Source: JAKASV01 sp963754845
Lineage (GTDB): Bacteria; Babelota; Babeliae; Babelales; Vermiphilaceae
DNA: 64,000 nt
Direction of reading: 5' to 3'
NCBI GenBank assembly: GCA_963754845.1
Contig: CAVWHE010000002.1
Location: 36,460 to 100,459 of the forward strand
The position numbers and the translations under genes are program-made. The notes under the pieces were generated by a model. That model was not told where the DNA came from. It saw nothing but the letters and a program-made list of their open reading frames with translations, and made no database searches. Of this stretch, positions 35,145-44,591 are shown piece after piece; position 1 is the first letter of the stretch, and each line of letters opens with the position of its first letter.

Positions 35145-38100
35145 ATGAAAAAATTTGGCGTAGACATACGTGCCGTGCTTGTACTAGTAAGTATGAGCGT
35201 AGTCCTGGCGCTCCGCGCTGGCCAGGAGGCCAGTGATAGAGCTCCATCAACCACACCGAGCGCATCGCAAGCACCCGAAAAAGGCGCCATCGCTGCACCT
35301 GCGGTTCAACCGCCTGCTGCCGGCAATGCGGCGAACACCGCAGCTGTTAGCACCCCCGCCGTCGCAATTCCAGCTTCTCAAACTTCTTCTAACGTCAGCA
35401 CTTCCAAACCATCGCCGGCAGCTCCGGCGCCTACTGCTGCAAGCGCGACTCAGCCGATTGCCGCCACTAGCAGCACAGAACGCACCGCGGCTGCTACAAT
35501 CCCAGCTTCTCAAACTTCTTCTAACGTCATCGCTGCCAAACCATCACCGGCAGCTCCGGCGCCTACTGCTGCAAGCGCGACTCAGCCGATTGCCGCCACT
35601 AGCAGCACAGAACGCACCACGGCTGCCACAATCCCAGCTTCTCAAATTTCTTCTAACGTCAGCACTTCCAAACCATCGCCGGCAGCTCCGGCGCCTACTG
35701 CTGCAAGCGCGACTCAGCCGATTGCCGCCACTAGCAGCACAGAACGCACCGCGGCTGCTACAATCCCAGCTTCTCAAACTTCTTCTAACGTCATCGCTGC
35801 CAAACCATCACCGGCAGCTCCGGCGCCTACTGCTGCAAGCGCGACTCAGCCGATTGCCGCCACTAGCAGCACAGAACGCACCGCGGCTGCTACAATCCCA
35901 GCTTCTCAAACTTCTTCTAACGTCATCGCTGCCAAACCATCACCGGCAGCTCCGGCGCCTACTGCTGCAAGCGCGACTCAGCCGATTGCCGCCACTAGCA
36001 GCACAGAACGCACCACGGCTGCCACAATCCCAGCTTCTCAAATTTCTTCTAACGTCAGCACTTCCAAACCATCGCCGGCAGCTCCGGCGCCTACTGCTGC
36101 AAGCGCGACTCAGCCAATTGCCGCCACTAGCAGCACAGAACGCACCGCGGTTGCTGCAATCCCAGCTTCTCAAACTTCTTCTAACGTCAGCACTTCCAAA
36201 CCATCACCGGCAGCGGTTACCCTTGAAAAACCTAGCGATCGTAGTGTACCAACCGTTGCTCCCACAACGCGTGTGCTGCCTGCCGAAGAGGCCGAAAAAC
36301 TAGGAACTTCCCAAGAAGGCGCGGGCGCACGGCCGCAAGCGTACGCAGGCAGCGGCGAAGACAAACTTCCGCCTCCTGATGGGCCTTCGGATGAGCGCGT
36401 CGAGTTTCATTTTGAAAACACGAACCTCAGCAACATTATTGAGCAGGTCGGCACTCTCTTTGACGTAACATTTATTTCCGACGACATCGTCAATCCCTTG
36501 CCTCAGGGAGCCAAAGCAACCAAAGATATAAAAATAACGTTCAGAACAAACAAGGCGGTGACAAAAAGTTATGCCTGGAAACTTTTTTTGAGTTTTCTTG
36601 ATATAGCTGAACTGACAATTCTTCCCGATCCTTTGCCGCGACATTACAGAATCATGACGCAAGTCAAGGCACGCCGTTCGTACCCGACACTCATAGTGGG
36701 CAATCCTGATGCTCTTCCGGAGGACGATCGCCTTGTTCGTTTTGTATATTTTGTTGAAAACGGCAACATAAAAGTTATTTCTAGCATCGTGGACAAGCTA
36801 CGCAGTTCCGTTTCAGAGCTTGCAATCCTCGAGGACATCAAGGCCTTCATTCTTACCGACAAAGCTTACAATATTAAAACTCTCATGCTCATCGTCAAGG
36901 AACTTGACAAGGTGAGCACCCCCCAGGCACTTTCTGTGTACAAACTTCTTCGTGCTGACGCCAAAGAGGCCAAAACTCTCCTTGACACGCTTATAGGCAC
37001 CGAGGAAAACAAGCAACCGATGTTTATGCCGCCGCGGCAACAGCAGACGGCGCTCTACTTTTCCCCCACCACGCGCGTTATTCAGGAGCCGCGAACAAAC
37101 TCGCTCATCCTATTGGGTACGCCTGACGATATTGCAAGAATAGAAAATTTTATCCGCCAGAGCATCGACAAAGATCCCGAAATGCCCCACTCGCCACTCT
37201 TTTATCACGACCTGAAGTACGCCGACGCAAAAACCGTTAAGGGCATCCTCGATGAAACTGTCGGCAAATTTGGCACAGAGACTGAAGCCTCGAAGGTTGG
37301 CGGTGTGCGTGGCATTGATAAATATATCAAACCCATGATTTTTACCGAGGACCCGGCGAACAATCGCATCATCGTTCGCGGTGATTACCAAGATAATCTC
37401 ATTATCAAGGATCTCATTCAAAAAATCGATCAGCCGCAACCACAGATTGCCATCGAGGTACTCATCCTTCAAGTGACCGTCGACCAGAGCCGCACAATTG
37501 GGTCACAAATTCGTACAAAGATAACAGACTGCAATGGCCCGCGCTCGGTTCTTGGCACAGGAATTCAGTACCAAACATCAGGTTTAAACAGCAACACCAT
37601 CGTTGAGCGAACACGAACTTCTGGGGACCAGAACGTCGACGTACCTGACAGGCTCATGGGCGACCTCATTAATCTTGCCAAGGGACTACCGGCAGGCAAC
37701 ACTATTCTAACGCTTGGCAGCGATCTCTTCGGCGTTTGGGGCATTTTTCAGATCATAGATTCGTTTAGTTCAGCCCAAATTGTTGCCAATCCGTTCCTCC
37801 TGGCCTCCAACAAACAAAAAGCAACGGTCAAGATAGGAGAAATTCGTCGTATCGTTTCCTCGCAAACGGTGACGTCGGGAACAAACGCTAATTTAACAAC
37901 CTCGATTGCGGGCTACAGCGATGACGAGGCAACCTTAACAGTCGAAATGACGCCGCTTGTCAACTCCGATGGCATGGTTACGCTCGATCTGCGCATCCTC
38001 GTGTCGCAGTTCTTGCCCGGCGGAAGTTCTTCTAACGTGGCAAAAACGATTCGTGAAATTGTGACGCGCGCGATCGTTGCTGATCGCGAAGTTCTCGCCC

Positions 38101-38651
38101 TTGGTGGCCTCATTCAAAATACGACAACCGACGATCTGGCCAAGGTTCCTATTCTCGGCGACGTTCCTGTTCTCGGCTGGCTTTTCAAAAATAGGACTAA
38201 GGGTACGACCCGCAGTAACCTCATTGTCTTAATTTCCATCCAACTCATTGATCCACGTGCATCTGAGACGTTATCTGAGTTCTCCACGCAGCACGTCAAC
38301 GACTACTACGCGACGCTTGATAACGTCGAAAGGGGCGACCAGGTAAGCGATCCTATCTACAGGATGTTCTTCGATGAAGGCCCCAAGAGTGTCGATAAAC
38401 GCATCAATAGCTACCTGTTCACCCAGTCGCGCAAGCGTACGGCAAACAGCGAAAAGCGTATTCGCGAGATGGAAGAAGGCCTTCCATACGCGGAAGAGCC
38501 AGATGAGGCAGAGCGACCGATTTTCCTGGAGCAGGAGAATCAGCCAAAAGCTTCTCCTACCCTCATTTCTCAGAATCAAAGAAGTCAAGAAGGGAGAACG
38601 AAGATCTCGTTGATGGATGGGGCCCTTGACAATCAGGAGACCACAGCGTGA
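35145..38651 (+). CDS. gspD: Secretin 1 (GspD/PilQ-like) with long Ala/Pro/Ser/Thr repeat linker
   Basis: 1168 residues, much longer than the usual 600-750. ATG 35145 follows AGGTGAGGAGT. After the signal peptide, residues about 75-360 are a low-complexity linker of 44-residue repeats (ASQTSSNV, SPAAPAPTAASATQPIA). The secretin parts follow: N0 (VEFHFENTNLSNIIEQV), N1-N3 (RFVYFVENGNIKVISSIV; YKLLRADAKEAKTLLDTLIG; PRTNSLILLGTPDDIARI), and the beta-barrel domain ending VPILGDVPVLGWLF with SNLIVLISIQLI. A tail of about 140 residues carries GDQVSDPIYRMFF. It forms the outer-membrane channel. The next gene starts inside its stop codon (GTGA). Confidence 0.93.
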   Translation: MKKFGVDIRAVLVLVSMSVVLALRAGQEASDRAPSTTPSASQAPEKGAIAAPAVQPPAAGNAANTAAVSTPAVAIPASQTSSNVSTSKPSPAAPAPTAASATQPIAATSSTERTAAATIPASQTSSNVIAAKPSPAAPAPTAASATQPIAATSSTERTTAATIPASQISSNVSTSKPSPAAPAPTAASATQPIAATSSTERTAAATIPASQTSSNVIAAKPSPAAPAPTAASATQPIAATSSTERTAAATIPASQTSSNVIAAKPSPAAPAPTAASATQPIAATSSTERTTAATIPASQISSNVSTSKPSPAAPAPTAASATQPIAATSSTERTAVAAIPASQTSSNVSTSKPSPAAVTLEKPSDRSVPTVAPTTRVLPAEEAEKLGTSQEGAGARPQAYAGSGEDKLPPPDGPSDERVEFHFENTNLSNIIEQVGTLFDVTFISDDIVNPLPQGAKATKDIKITFRTNKAVTKSYAWKLFLSFLDIAELTILPDPLPRHYRIMTQVKARRSYPTLIVGNPDALPEDDRLVRFVYFVENGNIKVISSIVDKLRSSVSELAILEDIKAFILTDKAYNIKTLMLIVKELDKVSTPQALSVYKLLRADAKEAKTLLDTLIGTEENKQPMFMPPRQQQTALYFSPTTRVIQEPRTNSLILLGTPDDIARIENFIRQSIDKDPEMPHSPLFYHDLKYADAKTVKGILDETVGKFGTETEASKVGGVRGIDKYIKPMIFTEDPANNRIIVRGDYQDNLIIKDLIQKIDQPQPQIAIEVLILQVTVDQSRTIGSQIRTKITDCNGPRSVLGTGIQYQTSGLNSNTIVERTRTSGDQNVDVPDRLMGDLINLAKGLPAGNTILTLGSDLFGVWGIFQIIDSFSSAQIVANPFLLASNKQKATVKIGEIRRIVSSQTVTSGTNANLTTSIAGYSDDEATLTVEMTPLVNSDGMVTLDLRILVSQFLPGGSSSNVAKTIREIVTRAIVADREVLALGGLIQNTTTDDLAKVPILGDVPVLGWLFKNRTKGTTRSNLIVLISIQLIDPRASETLSEFSTQHVNDYYATLDNVERGDQVSDPIYRMFFDEGPKSVDKRINSYLFTQSRKRTANSEKRIREMEEGLPYAEEPDEAERPIFLEQENQPKASPTLISQNQRSQEGRTKISLMDGALDNQETTA
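35371..36214 (+). repeat. 132-bp tandem repeats in secretin 1 (six full copies plus part)
   Basis: The phrase CAGCTTCTCAAA recurs at 35371 and every 132 bases to 36163. Each unit encodes 44 residues. Variants occur in order: A (NVSTSKPS), B (NVIAAKPS with TTAAT), C (QISSNVSTS), B' (NVIAAKPS with TAAAT), B, C, then a partial A. The B-C pair recurs, so amplification likely copied more than one unit at a time. The length is a multiple of three, so copy number can change in frame. Confidence 0.95.
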
Positions 38652-40258
38652 TTAAAAATGTGTTTATCCCTGAGCGCCTTGGTGATTATTACCTTTTTTC
38701 GCGGCGCATTCTGAGTTTTGACGTCGGCCGCACCTACGTCTACGCCGCACAGATCTACCTTCACGGTCGAGGTGTACGCATAGAAAAATTCCTTGAAGAA
38801 AAAATTGAGCAGGGGCAGCCGAATACGTACGAAGAGCGTGCTGCGCAAGCCATAAAAAAAATCGTCGCCCGCGCCGACCGTTACCATGGCGTACATTCGG
38901 CTATGAGCGGATCGCTTGTCGTATTCAAAGAACTTACGCTTCCTTTCATTGACTACGAAAAGCTCAGTATGGTCGTTAATTTCGAGGTCGAACCGCTTCT
39001 CCCTTTCCCTTTGGCCAATGCCGTTGTCGATTTCATTGTGACCAAGCGCAACCTCGAAGAAAAAACATCGTGCGTTTTTGTCGCCGCGGTTCCCAACGAA
39101 CACATTGCGCAGCACTTGAGCCTTTTTGCTCAGGCCGGTATTGATCCGGAGGTCATCACCGTTGACCTTTTTGCGCTCTATGGTCTGTGCATGAAAATTC
39201 CTGAGTACGCGCAGGAAATAACCGACATGGCTCTCATCGATTTTGACGTTCACGCAACACGCATAGCATACATCAGCCAGGGGCAGCTTAAGTTCGTCCG
39301 TACCCTGCCCAAGGGGCTCAGCACTATTGCCAAAATGGTCGGCGATGAACTTAAAGTGCAGCCCTCTGAGGCGATGGAGCAGGTTGTAAGATTTGGCCTC
39401 GATGAGCACGGCAATAACGAATACAACGGCGTCATCACGCGGATCTTAACAACGTTCTGGAACGATGTCGATTTCACTGTTCGTTCTTTTGTTATGCGTA
39501 CCGGACAAGAGCCGACGGTAAAGTTTTTGCTTCTAGGCCGCGGCTCAGAAATAAAGGGCATGTGTACCTTTGTGGCTACGCTCGTCAACAGACCGTGCTT
39601 TCTTTTTTCACTTTCTTCCCTTCTTCAAGACAGCACAATCGTCGTGAAGGACGTTGCTCACGTGCCGCGCACGCACGTTATTTGTTTGGGCGGAGCTCTT
39701 GAATCGCCGATTACACGTTATTTTAATGTGCGACGCAGGGGATTTTCCCCGGGCGATGACGGACTTTTTAAAAGGCAGGTTATCGCCACCACCGCGCTCC
39801 TCGTTCTCATCCTCGGTGTTCTTATGGGAACAACGTTTTGGCGCCTCCGCTGTTTCAACGCCGAGCTGCGAATGTCGAGCCTTCAGGCGATCAACGCTCT
39901 CAAGGAGCGTTTTAAAGGCGTGAGCGGCGTTTTGACCGAAGCGACCGTTCAGAACGTAAAAGCACAGCTTGAACGTAATGCTCAGGCTGTCTCATTTCTC
40001 GATCCAGCGCGCCCGTCGGTACTCGCTTATCTCCTTGAACTAACAACGAAAATTGATAAAAAAGCAACGGGAATCAGCGTGGAGCGCATCATTATCGAGG
40101 GTAATGTCATACACCTCAAGGCGAAGGTTCGAGGCTACGACGAGCTCCAGCTCCTTGAAAAATGCCTGCACGATTCAAAAATGTTTGAATTCAAGCCTGT
40201 TGATAACATTGACTTCGACCTTGAAATTCACGTGATTCAGTCGGCGGGGGAGGCGTAA
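38648..40258 (+). CDS. PilM-PilN / GspL-like fusion protein
   Basis: 536 residues. The first about 370 form an actin-like PilM/GspL cytoplasmic domain (RRILSFDVGRTYVYAAQIY, ALIDFDVHATRIAYI, VICLGGALESP). A membrane helix follows at about 380-400 (ALLVLILGVLMGTTFW), then a PilN-like coiled and ferredoxin-type periplasmic part (ISVERIIIEGNVIHLKAKVRGYDEL). In type IV pili these are separate PilM and PilN; in type II systems GspL joins them. So this is GspL-like in layout. It docks the motor ATPase. GTG 38648 overlaps the secretin stop, so translation is coupled. Confidence 0.85.
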   Translation: MIKNVFIPERLGDYYLFSRRILSFDVGRTYVYAAQIYLHGRGVRIEKFLEEKIEQGQPNTYEERAAQAIKKIVARADRYHGVHSAMSGSLVVFKELTLPFIDYEKLSMVVNFEVEPLLPFPLANAVVDFIVTKRNLEEKTSCVFVAAVPNEHIAQHLSLFAQAGIDPEVITVDLFALYGLCMKIPEYAQEITDMALIDFDVHATRIAYISQGQLKFVRTLPKGLSTIAKMVGDELKVQPSEAMEQVVRFGLDEHGNNEYNGVITRILTTFWNDVDFTVRSFVMRTGQEPTVKFLLLGRGSEIKGMCTFVATLVNRPCFLFSLSSLLQDSTIVVKDVAHVPRTHVICLGGALESPITRYFNVRRRGFSPGDDGLFKRQVIATTALLVLILGVLMGTTFWRLRCFNAELRMSSLQAINALKERFKGVSGVLTEATVQNVKAQLERNAQAVSFLDPARPSVLAYLLELTTKIDKKATGISVERIIIEGNVIHLKAKVRGYDELQLLEKCLHDSKMFEFKPVDNIDFDLEIHVIQSAGEA

Positions 40259-40813
40259 GTGAACTATATCGAGAAACTCAGGGCATCGGTAGAGGGACTT
40301 GAGGAGAAGAATTTCTTCATGTACCTTCTCATCGCTCTTGGTGGACTCGTGATTCTCGTGCTTCTTCTCATGTTTTACTACTATCAGGCGTGTTCGTCGG
40401 CAAAGAGGAAAATAGCCACCGTCAATAAGCTTCGCTCTCAACAGGTGAAGGCGATCCTTGCAAAAGATGCGAGCATAAAAACGCAAAAAGAGAAACTCGA
40501 CACGATGCTCACTGAGGATCCGAGCTTCAAGCTCGCGCAATACGTCACCTCCGTACTTGCCCAGACAGGTATGAGCGAGCGGTTCGATTTGGGCCAGCAA
40601 CGCAACGTCGAGCTCGATGATCGCTACGATGAAAACATTCTTGAAATCACTCTCAACGACATTGACATGAAGCAACTCACGGAGTTTATATCAGCCGTCG
40701 ACACCAACAAGAGAGTGTACGTAAAGAAGCTCGAGATAGCAAAGTCAAAGACGGCAGCGAACAAACTCTCGGTGAACGTTGTATTCGCAACTCTTTTTCC
40801 GAGGGCGTCATGA
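40259..40813 (+). CDS. PilO/GspM-like inner-membrane platform protein
   Basis: 184 residues, GTG directly after the preceding TAA. There is a short cytoplasmic start, one membrane helix (YLLIALGGLVILVLLLMFYYY), a coiled coil (AKRKIATVNKLRSQQVKAIL), and a small ferredoxin-like domain (ILEITLNDIDMKQLTEFISAV). The layout and place after the PilM-PilN-like gene fit PilO or GspM, the dimer partner of PilN/GspL. No peptidase or enzyme motif. Confidence 0.75.
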   Translation: MNYIEKLRASVEGLEEKNFFMYLLIALGGLVILVLLLMFYYYQACSSAKRKIATVNKLRSQQVKAILAKDASIKTQKEKLDTMLTEDPSFKLAQYVTSVLAQTGMSERFDLGQQRNVELDDRYDENILEITLNDIDMKQLTEFISAVDTNKRVYVKKLEIAKSKTAANKLSVNVVFATLFPRAS

Positions 40814-40848
40814 TGGTAATACGAAGATAATGTGATGATGTGAACCTT

Positions 40849-43599
40849 ATGAATATGCGTGTTTGGTTGAACCTTTTTGCGGGTCTTTGTTTGGTTGCAG
40901 CATCCGCACTTCATGCTGAAGTGCCGTCGGCAGCCAATGTCAAAGGCAACGTATCATCACTTGATATTGCCCGTGTGCGTGACGCACGTAAGATCAAGGA
41001 TCGTGTTAAAGATGCTGAAAAATACGAAGATCCCGCTACCGCAAGCGAATCCGATGAAGATGAGTTGGAGCCAAACGTTGATGAACCTGAACCAAAAGTC
41101 GAGCAACCAGTCCACGAAAAACTAGGCGTTCACCGGACAATCACCATCAAGTACCATGACGAGAACCTTATTGATGTCGTTAACGAAATTGCCAACTACA
41201 AAGGTGCCAACGTTATCGTGCCCGTCATGGCAGATGCAATAACGTCAAAAGTTTCTGTCACTCTTAAGGAAAAACTCTCCGTCGACGAAGCATGGAATTT
41301 TCTGACGCAAGTCCTCGAGTTGGCCGGCTACGCGATCATTAACAAACCCGGGGCCTACGAGATCGTCAAGATAAAGCCCGGTATGCCCTATGAATCGCTG
41401 CGTATCTTCATGAACGTTCCCTACGAAGATTTACCGGAATCAGATGAGCGCATCCGCTGCCTCTTTTATTTACGCAACATCAAAGTCCCCGGAGAAGCGG
41501 GGGAGCAAGAAAACGACCTCTATAACGTCCTTTCCAGAATTTTGCCAACCGGGGAGGACATCAAAAGGAGCCTTTCTTTTGATCCCGTCACCAACGCCAT
41601 CATTCTGACCGAGCGAGCAAACATCATCAAGTCAGTTATGCGCGTCGTCAACATCCTTGACGAGACCGGCTTTAAAGAAAAAGTCGAAGTTCTTCGGCTT
41701 TTTTATGCAAGCGCCGAAGATATCTACAAAATTTTCAAAGACATCATGACGACGCCGCAACCCGATCGCTACGGGATCAATCCGCGCAAATCACCGTCCG
41801 AGGCGACATATTTTTCAAAGTTTGTCAAAATCGTTCCCTGCGGTCGCCTCAACACACTCATCGTACTTGGTCGCGAACAGGCTGTTGATCGTGTGAAAGA
41901 CTTTATCAACAAGTACGTTGATGTCCCACCTGATATGGGTGAATCGGTCTTTCACGTTTATCAGCTTCAGTACCTGGATGCAGCTGAATTTGCTCCCGTT
42001 CTTCAGCATGTTGTCGCCAGCACCGCTTCTTCAAGCCAGGCTCGCATGGAAGGCGGAGCCCAACAGGGCGGCGTTGAACGGTTCTTCGAGGGGGTTAAGA
42101 TCATCAGTGACAGGCCGACGACGCGCGAAGAATCAATGTCGAGGGAGGAGGGCGCTTCAACGCAACCGCTCTATCACGGCGGCAATAAACTTATCATCGC
42201 GGCCCGTCATGACGACTGGCTCAGGATCAAAAAATTAATCGAAGAACTTGACAAACCTCAACCACAGGTCATTTTGGAGGTCCTCGTCGTTGATTTGACG
42301 CTCAGTGACCAAAAATATTTGGGCTCAATGCTGCGCAATCCACGATACCTCTTTCAAGATATGCAGTTTCAATCGGCACAAGCCGATATCATGCTCGTCA
42401 ACAGCCTTGGTTCTTCAGCAAGTAGTGCTGCTTCAGGAGCATCGGCAGCAGCCGGTGTAGCGGCAAATGCAGCAAAAGCTCTTAAGAAGGCAGTTGACTG
42501 CCAACCTCCTACTGTACCGTCAACAAGTATACCCGATCCGTCGACGGTCGCTCTTGATTCGGTGGTCGGTCCCGGCCATCCGCTCAACGTCGACCTTCTC
42601 AAGGATGCGTACTCGGCAGGGTCATCACCAAGCATGCTAAAGTATGAATCCTTAGATCCATCCAATCTTTGCGTTGCAGCTAACACACCGGCCGGTACCA
42701 ACGCACTGTCCTTCATCGATAATGACAGCAAAGTTTGGAGCCTCCTTGAAGTTCGCGATGCCTTGGCCAACAACAAAATTCTTTCTAATCCTCACGTTGT
42801 TGCTGCCAGCAACAAACAAACGAAAATAGTTATCGGTGAAATACGTATCGTGCAAGATGCAGCAATCGGTGGTTCTGGCGGTTCCGTCACGGTGCCTTAT
42901 AAGCCCGTTGAAGCGACGCTCAAAATCGTCATGACCCCGCGCATTTCCCTTTCGCCTGACGATGATCCACGCAAGGATATCGTTCAAATTGGCATCACCG
43001 TCGATATCACCAATTTTACCGACACGAACTACATTACGACGAGCACGGGCGGAACGGATCCCGAAAAGGCTAACCGTTTCACACGGCAGGTCATCACAAG
43101 CTCTCAGGTACGCAGCGGCGAAGTTATACCTATCGGCGGACTCCTCACGCGAGAAACTGACAAAAGAGGTAGCAGAACCCCTATCCTGGGGAAGATTCCC
43201 ATCATCGGTTGGTTTACGAGTGCGGGTACCGGTGAAAATACTGAGAAAAACCTGACCGTCTTTGTGTGTCCTACTGTCGTGCGGCCACGCCTACGCAAAG
43301 GAAGCATGGATGACTATACGCGTGCTTATATAAAACTAACCAAGCGCTATGTTGCCGAAGGCGATCTTTTTGGCAGTCTTAAGGATCCTATAACGAGGTG
43401 GTACTTCGGCGATCCTCTTGACATTACGGACACGATTGATGATGTTGTAGCCCGCGGCGACCTGCGCGGCAGCACGATACCGCGGCGCGAAAGAGAGCGT
43501 AGGAAAAAACATCACGTATTGCCTGATATACGGAGTGAGAAAAAGGGCGCTCTCAAGAAAATGCTCAAGGGGCAAGAGAATCCCCTCAAGAAAGATTAA
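40849..43599 (+). CDS. Secretin 2 (GspD/PilQ-like)
   Basis: 916 residues. Signal peptide MNMRVWLNLFAGLCLVAASALHA, then an acidic linker (about 60-90), N0 (ITIKYHDENLIDVVNEIANYKG), N1-N3 blocks (LFYLRNIK..., RLFYASAEDIYKIFKDI, FHVYQLQYLDAAEFAPVL) and the secretin barrel (KILSNPHVVAASNKQ, TPILGKIPIIGWF, NLTVFVCPTVV). An Ala/Ser-rich insert (SSAASGASAAAG) lies in the barrel. A tail of about 125 residues with GDLFGSLKDPITRWYF resembles that of secretin 1. It is last in the operon. The ribosome site is weak; GTG 40840 is an alternative start. A second channel or a mixed ring are both possible. Confidence 0.92.
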   Translation: MNMRVWLNLFAGLCLVAASALHAEVPSAANVKGNVSSLDIARVRDARKIKDRVKDAEKYEDPATASESDEDELEPNVDEPEPKVEQPVHEKLGVHRTITIKYHDENLIDVVNEIANYKGANVIVPVMADAITSKVSVTLKEKLSVDEAWNFLTQVLELAGYAIINKPGAYEIVKIKPGMPYESLRIFMNVPYEDLPESDERIRCLFYLRNIKVPGEAGEQENDLYNVLSRILPTGEDIKRSLSFDPVTNAIILTERANIIKSVMRVVNILDETGFKEKVEVLRLFYASAEDIYKIFKDIMTTPQPDRYGINPRKSPSEATYFSKFVKIVPCGRLNTLIVLGREQAVDRVKDFINKYVDVPPDMGESVFHVYQLQYLDAAEFAPVLQHVVASTASSSQARMEGGAQQGGVERFFEGVKIISDRPTTREESMSREEGASTQPLYHGGNKLIIAARHDDWLRIKKLIEELDKPQPQVILEVLVVDLTLSDQKYLGSMLRNPRYLFQDMQFQSAQADIMLVNSLGSSASSAASGASAAAGVAANAAKALKKAVDCQPPTVPSTSIPDPSTVALDSVVGPGHPLNVDLLKDAYSAGSSPSMLKYESLDPSNLCVAANTPAGTNALSFIDNDSKVWSLLEVRDALANNKILSNPHVVAASNKQTKIVIGEIRIVQDAAIGGSGGSVTVPYKPVEATLKIVMTPRISLSPDDDPRKDIVQIGITVDITNFTDTNYITTSTGGTDPEKANRFTRQVITSSQVRSGEVIPIGGLLTRETDKRGSRTPILGKIPIIGWFTSAGTGENTEKNLTVFVCPTVVRPRLRKGSMDDYTRAYIKLTKRYVAEGDLFGSLKDPITRWYFGDPLDITDTIDDVVARGDLRGSTIPRRERERRKKHHVLPDIRSEKKGALKKMLKGQENPLKKD

Positions 43600-43654
43600 G
43601 CCTTCTTGATTGCCTATCGCATGATGGACAGCCGATAGGGGGTTCATCACACTT

Positions 43655-44428
43655 TTACGCCTTCCTTGCGACCGTGAGAATATTGAGTGATTTTTTTTCT
43701 AAAAACTCTGATCCATCCATTGCATAGTGATCGATTGTTTCAAATCCATTTTTAGCCAGCATTTCTCTCAGTTCTTGAGCTGTATAAATTTGCAATGAAA
43801 ACTTATTACTGAATCTTTTAGGTTTGGATGCATTTTCTTGGATACTATAATTATCATACGAGGTAAGATGGCCGTTATTTCTATCTAGTGTAGAGAATTG
43901 AACAATGTACATGTGAGAGTCATTAAATTTTTTATTAACACAATAGGCAAGATCAGAAACAACTGTATCGGTCATCGCTTGCAAATTTAATATATCAAAT
44001 ATGTAAATGCCGCCGGATTTTAGATTGTTATGTATATTTTTTACCGCTTTTACAAGGCCAGCCTTGGTTAAATGTCCTATGGCATTGAAAATGGTAATAA
44101 CCGCGTCAAATTTACCTACCTTTAATGTACGCATGTCTCCGTCTATAAATTTGACATCGATTTTTTCATTATGCGCTTTTGTTCTGGCTATTTCTAAAAG
44201 CGTGTGACTGATATCTGCCCCAACGCATTTATAGCCGCGTTTTGTAAGAAAAAATACTTGTGATCCTGTTCCACAGGTAAGGTCGAGAACTGTCTGCGCC
44301 CTATGTGTTGTAAGTAGATGTTCAATCACTCCATTTTTTGCATCAGTATCATCGCCTATGTTGCGTGCATCAAAATATTTTGATAGCTTTCCATATTCAA
44401 GCGGAAATCCTAGCCTGCTTTTTTTCAT
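43655..44428 (-). CDS. Class I SAM-dependent methyltransferase
   Basis: 257 residues from ATG 44428 (GGGGA 6 bases upstream). Motif I is VLDLTCGTGSQ, then a short acidic loop (CVGADISHTLLEIAR), DGDMRTL, and FDAVITIFNAIGHL, the Rossmann-fold methyltransferase pattern of ubiE-like enzymes. The substrate is not deducible. The gene and its flanks (43650-44520) are clearly richer in A+T than everything around, so it was probably acquired from a low-GC source. It lies between the secretion operon and a GIN-type gene. Confidence 0.88.
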   Translation of the reverse strand: MKKSRLGFPLEYGKLSKYFDARNIGDDTDAKNGVIEHLLTTHRAQTVLDLTCGTGSQVFFLTKRGYKCVGADISHTLLEIARTKAHNEKIDVKFIDGDMRTLKVGKFDAVITIFNAIGHLTKAGLVKAVKNIHNNLKSGGIYIFDILNLQAMTDTVVSDLAYCVNKKFNDSHMYIVQFSTLDRNNGHLTSYDNYSIQENASKPKRFSNKFSLQIYTAQELREMLAKNGFETIDHYAMDGSEFLEKKSLNILTVARKA

Positions 44429-44591
44429 TGCATGTCCCCACAAACTCTTTGAGTTTATTTTAAGCCACCATCATCTTTACCGTGTAAAATTTTACATGTA
44501 TAGTGGTCACGCGTTAAATGTTCCTTATTTTGATTTCCGGGGTATCATCATAGAGTGGGGGTGCTCGAGGAGAGCAGCGGGCTGATTCCTT

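Noticed and set aside
35371..36214. Regular repeats that could suggest a CRISPR array
   Set aside because: Units are 132 bases, contiguous, without unique spacers, and coding.
35233..36303. A 356-codon plus-strand frame with Leu/Pro/Arg-rich repeats
   Set aside because: It is the second frame of the 132-bp repeats of secretin 1. The repeat length is a multiple of three, so a frame free of stops in one unit stays free in all.
43613..43639. Hairpin CCTATCG/CGATAGG after secretin 2 as a terminator
   Set aside because: Only 7 base pairs and no T run on either strand, so not listed as a terminator.
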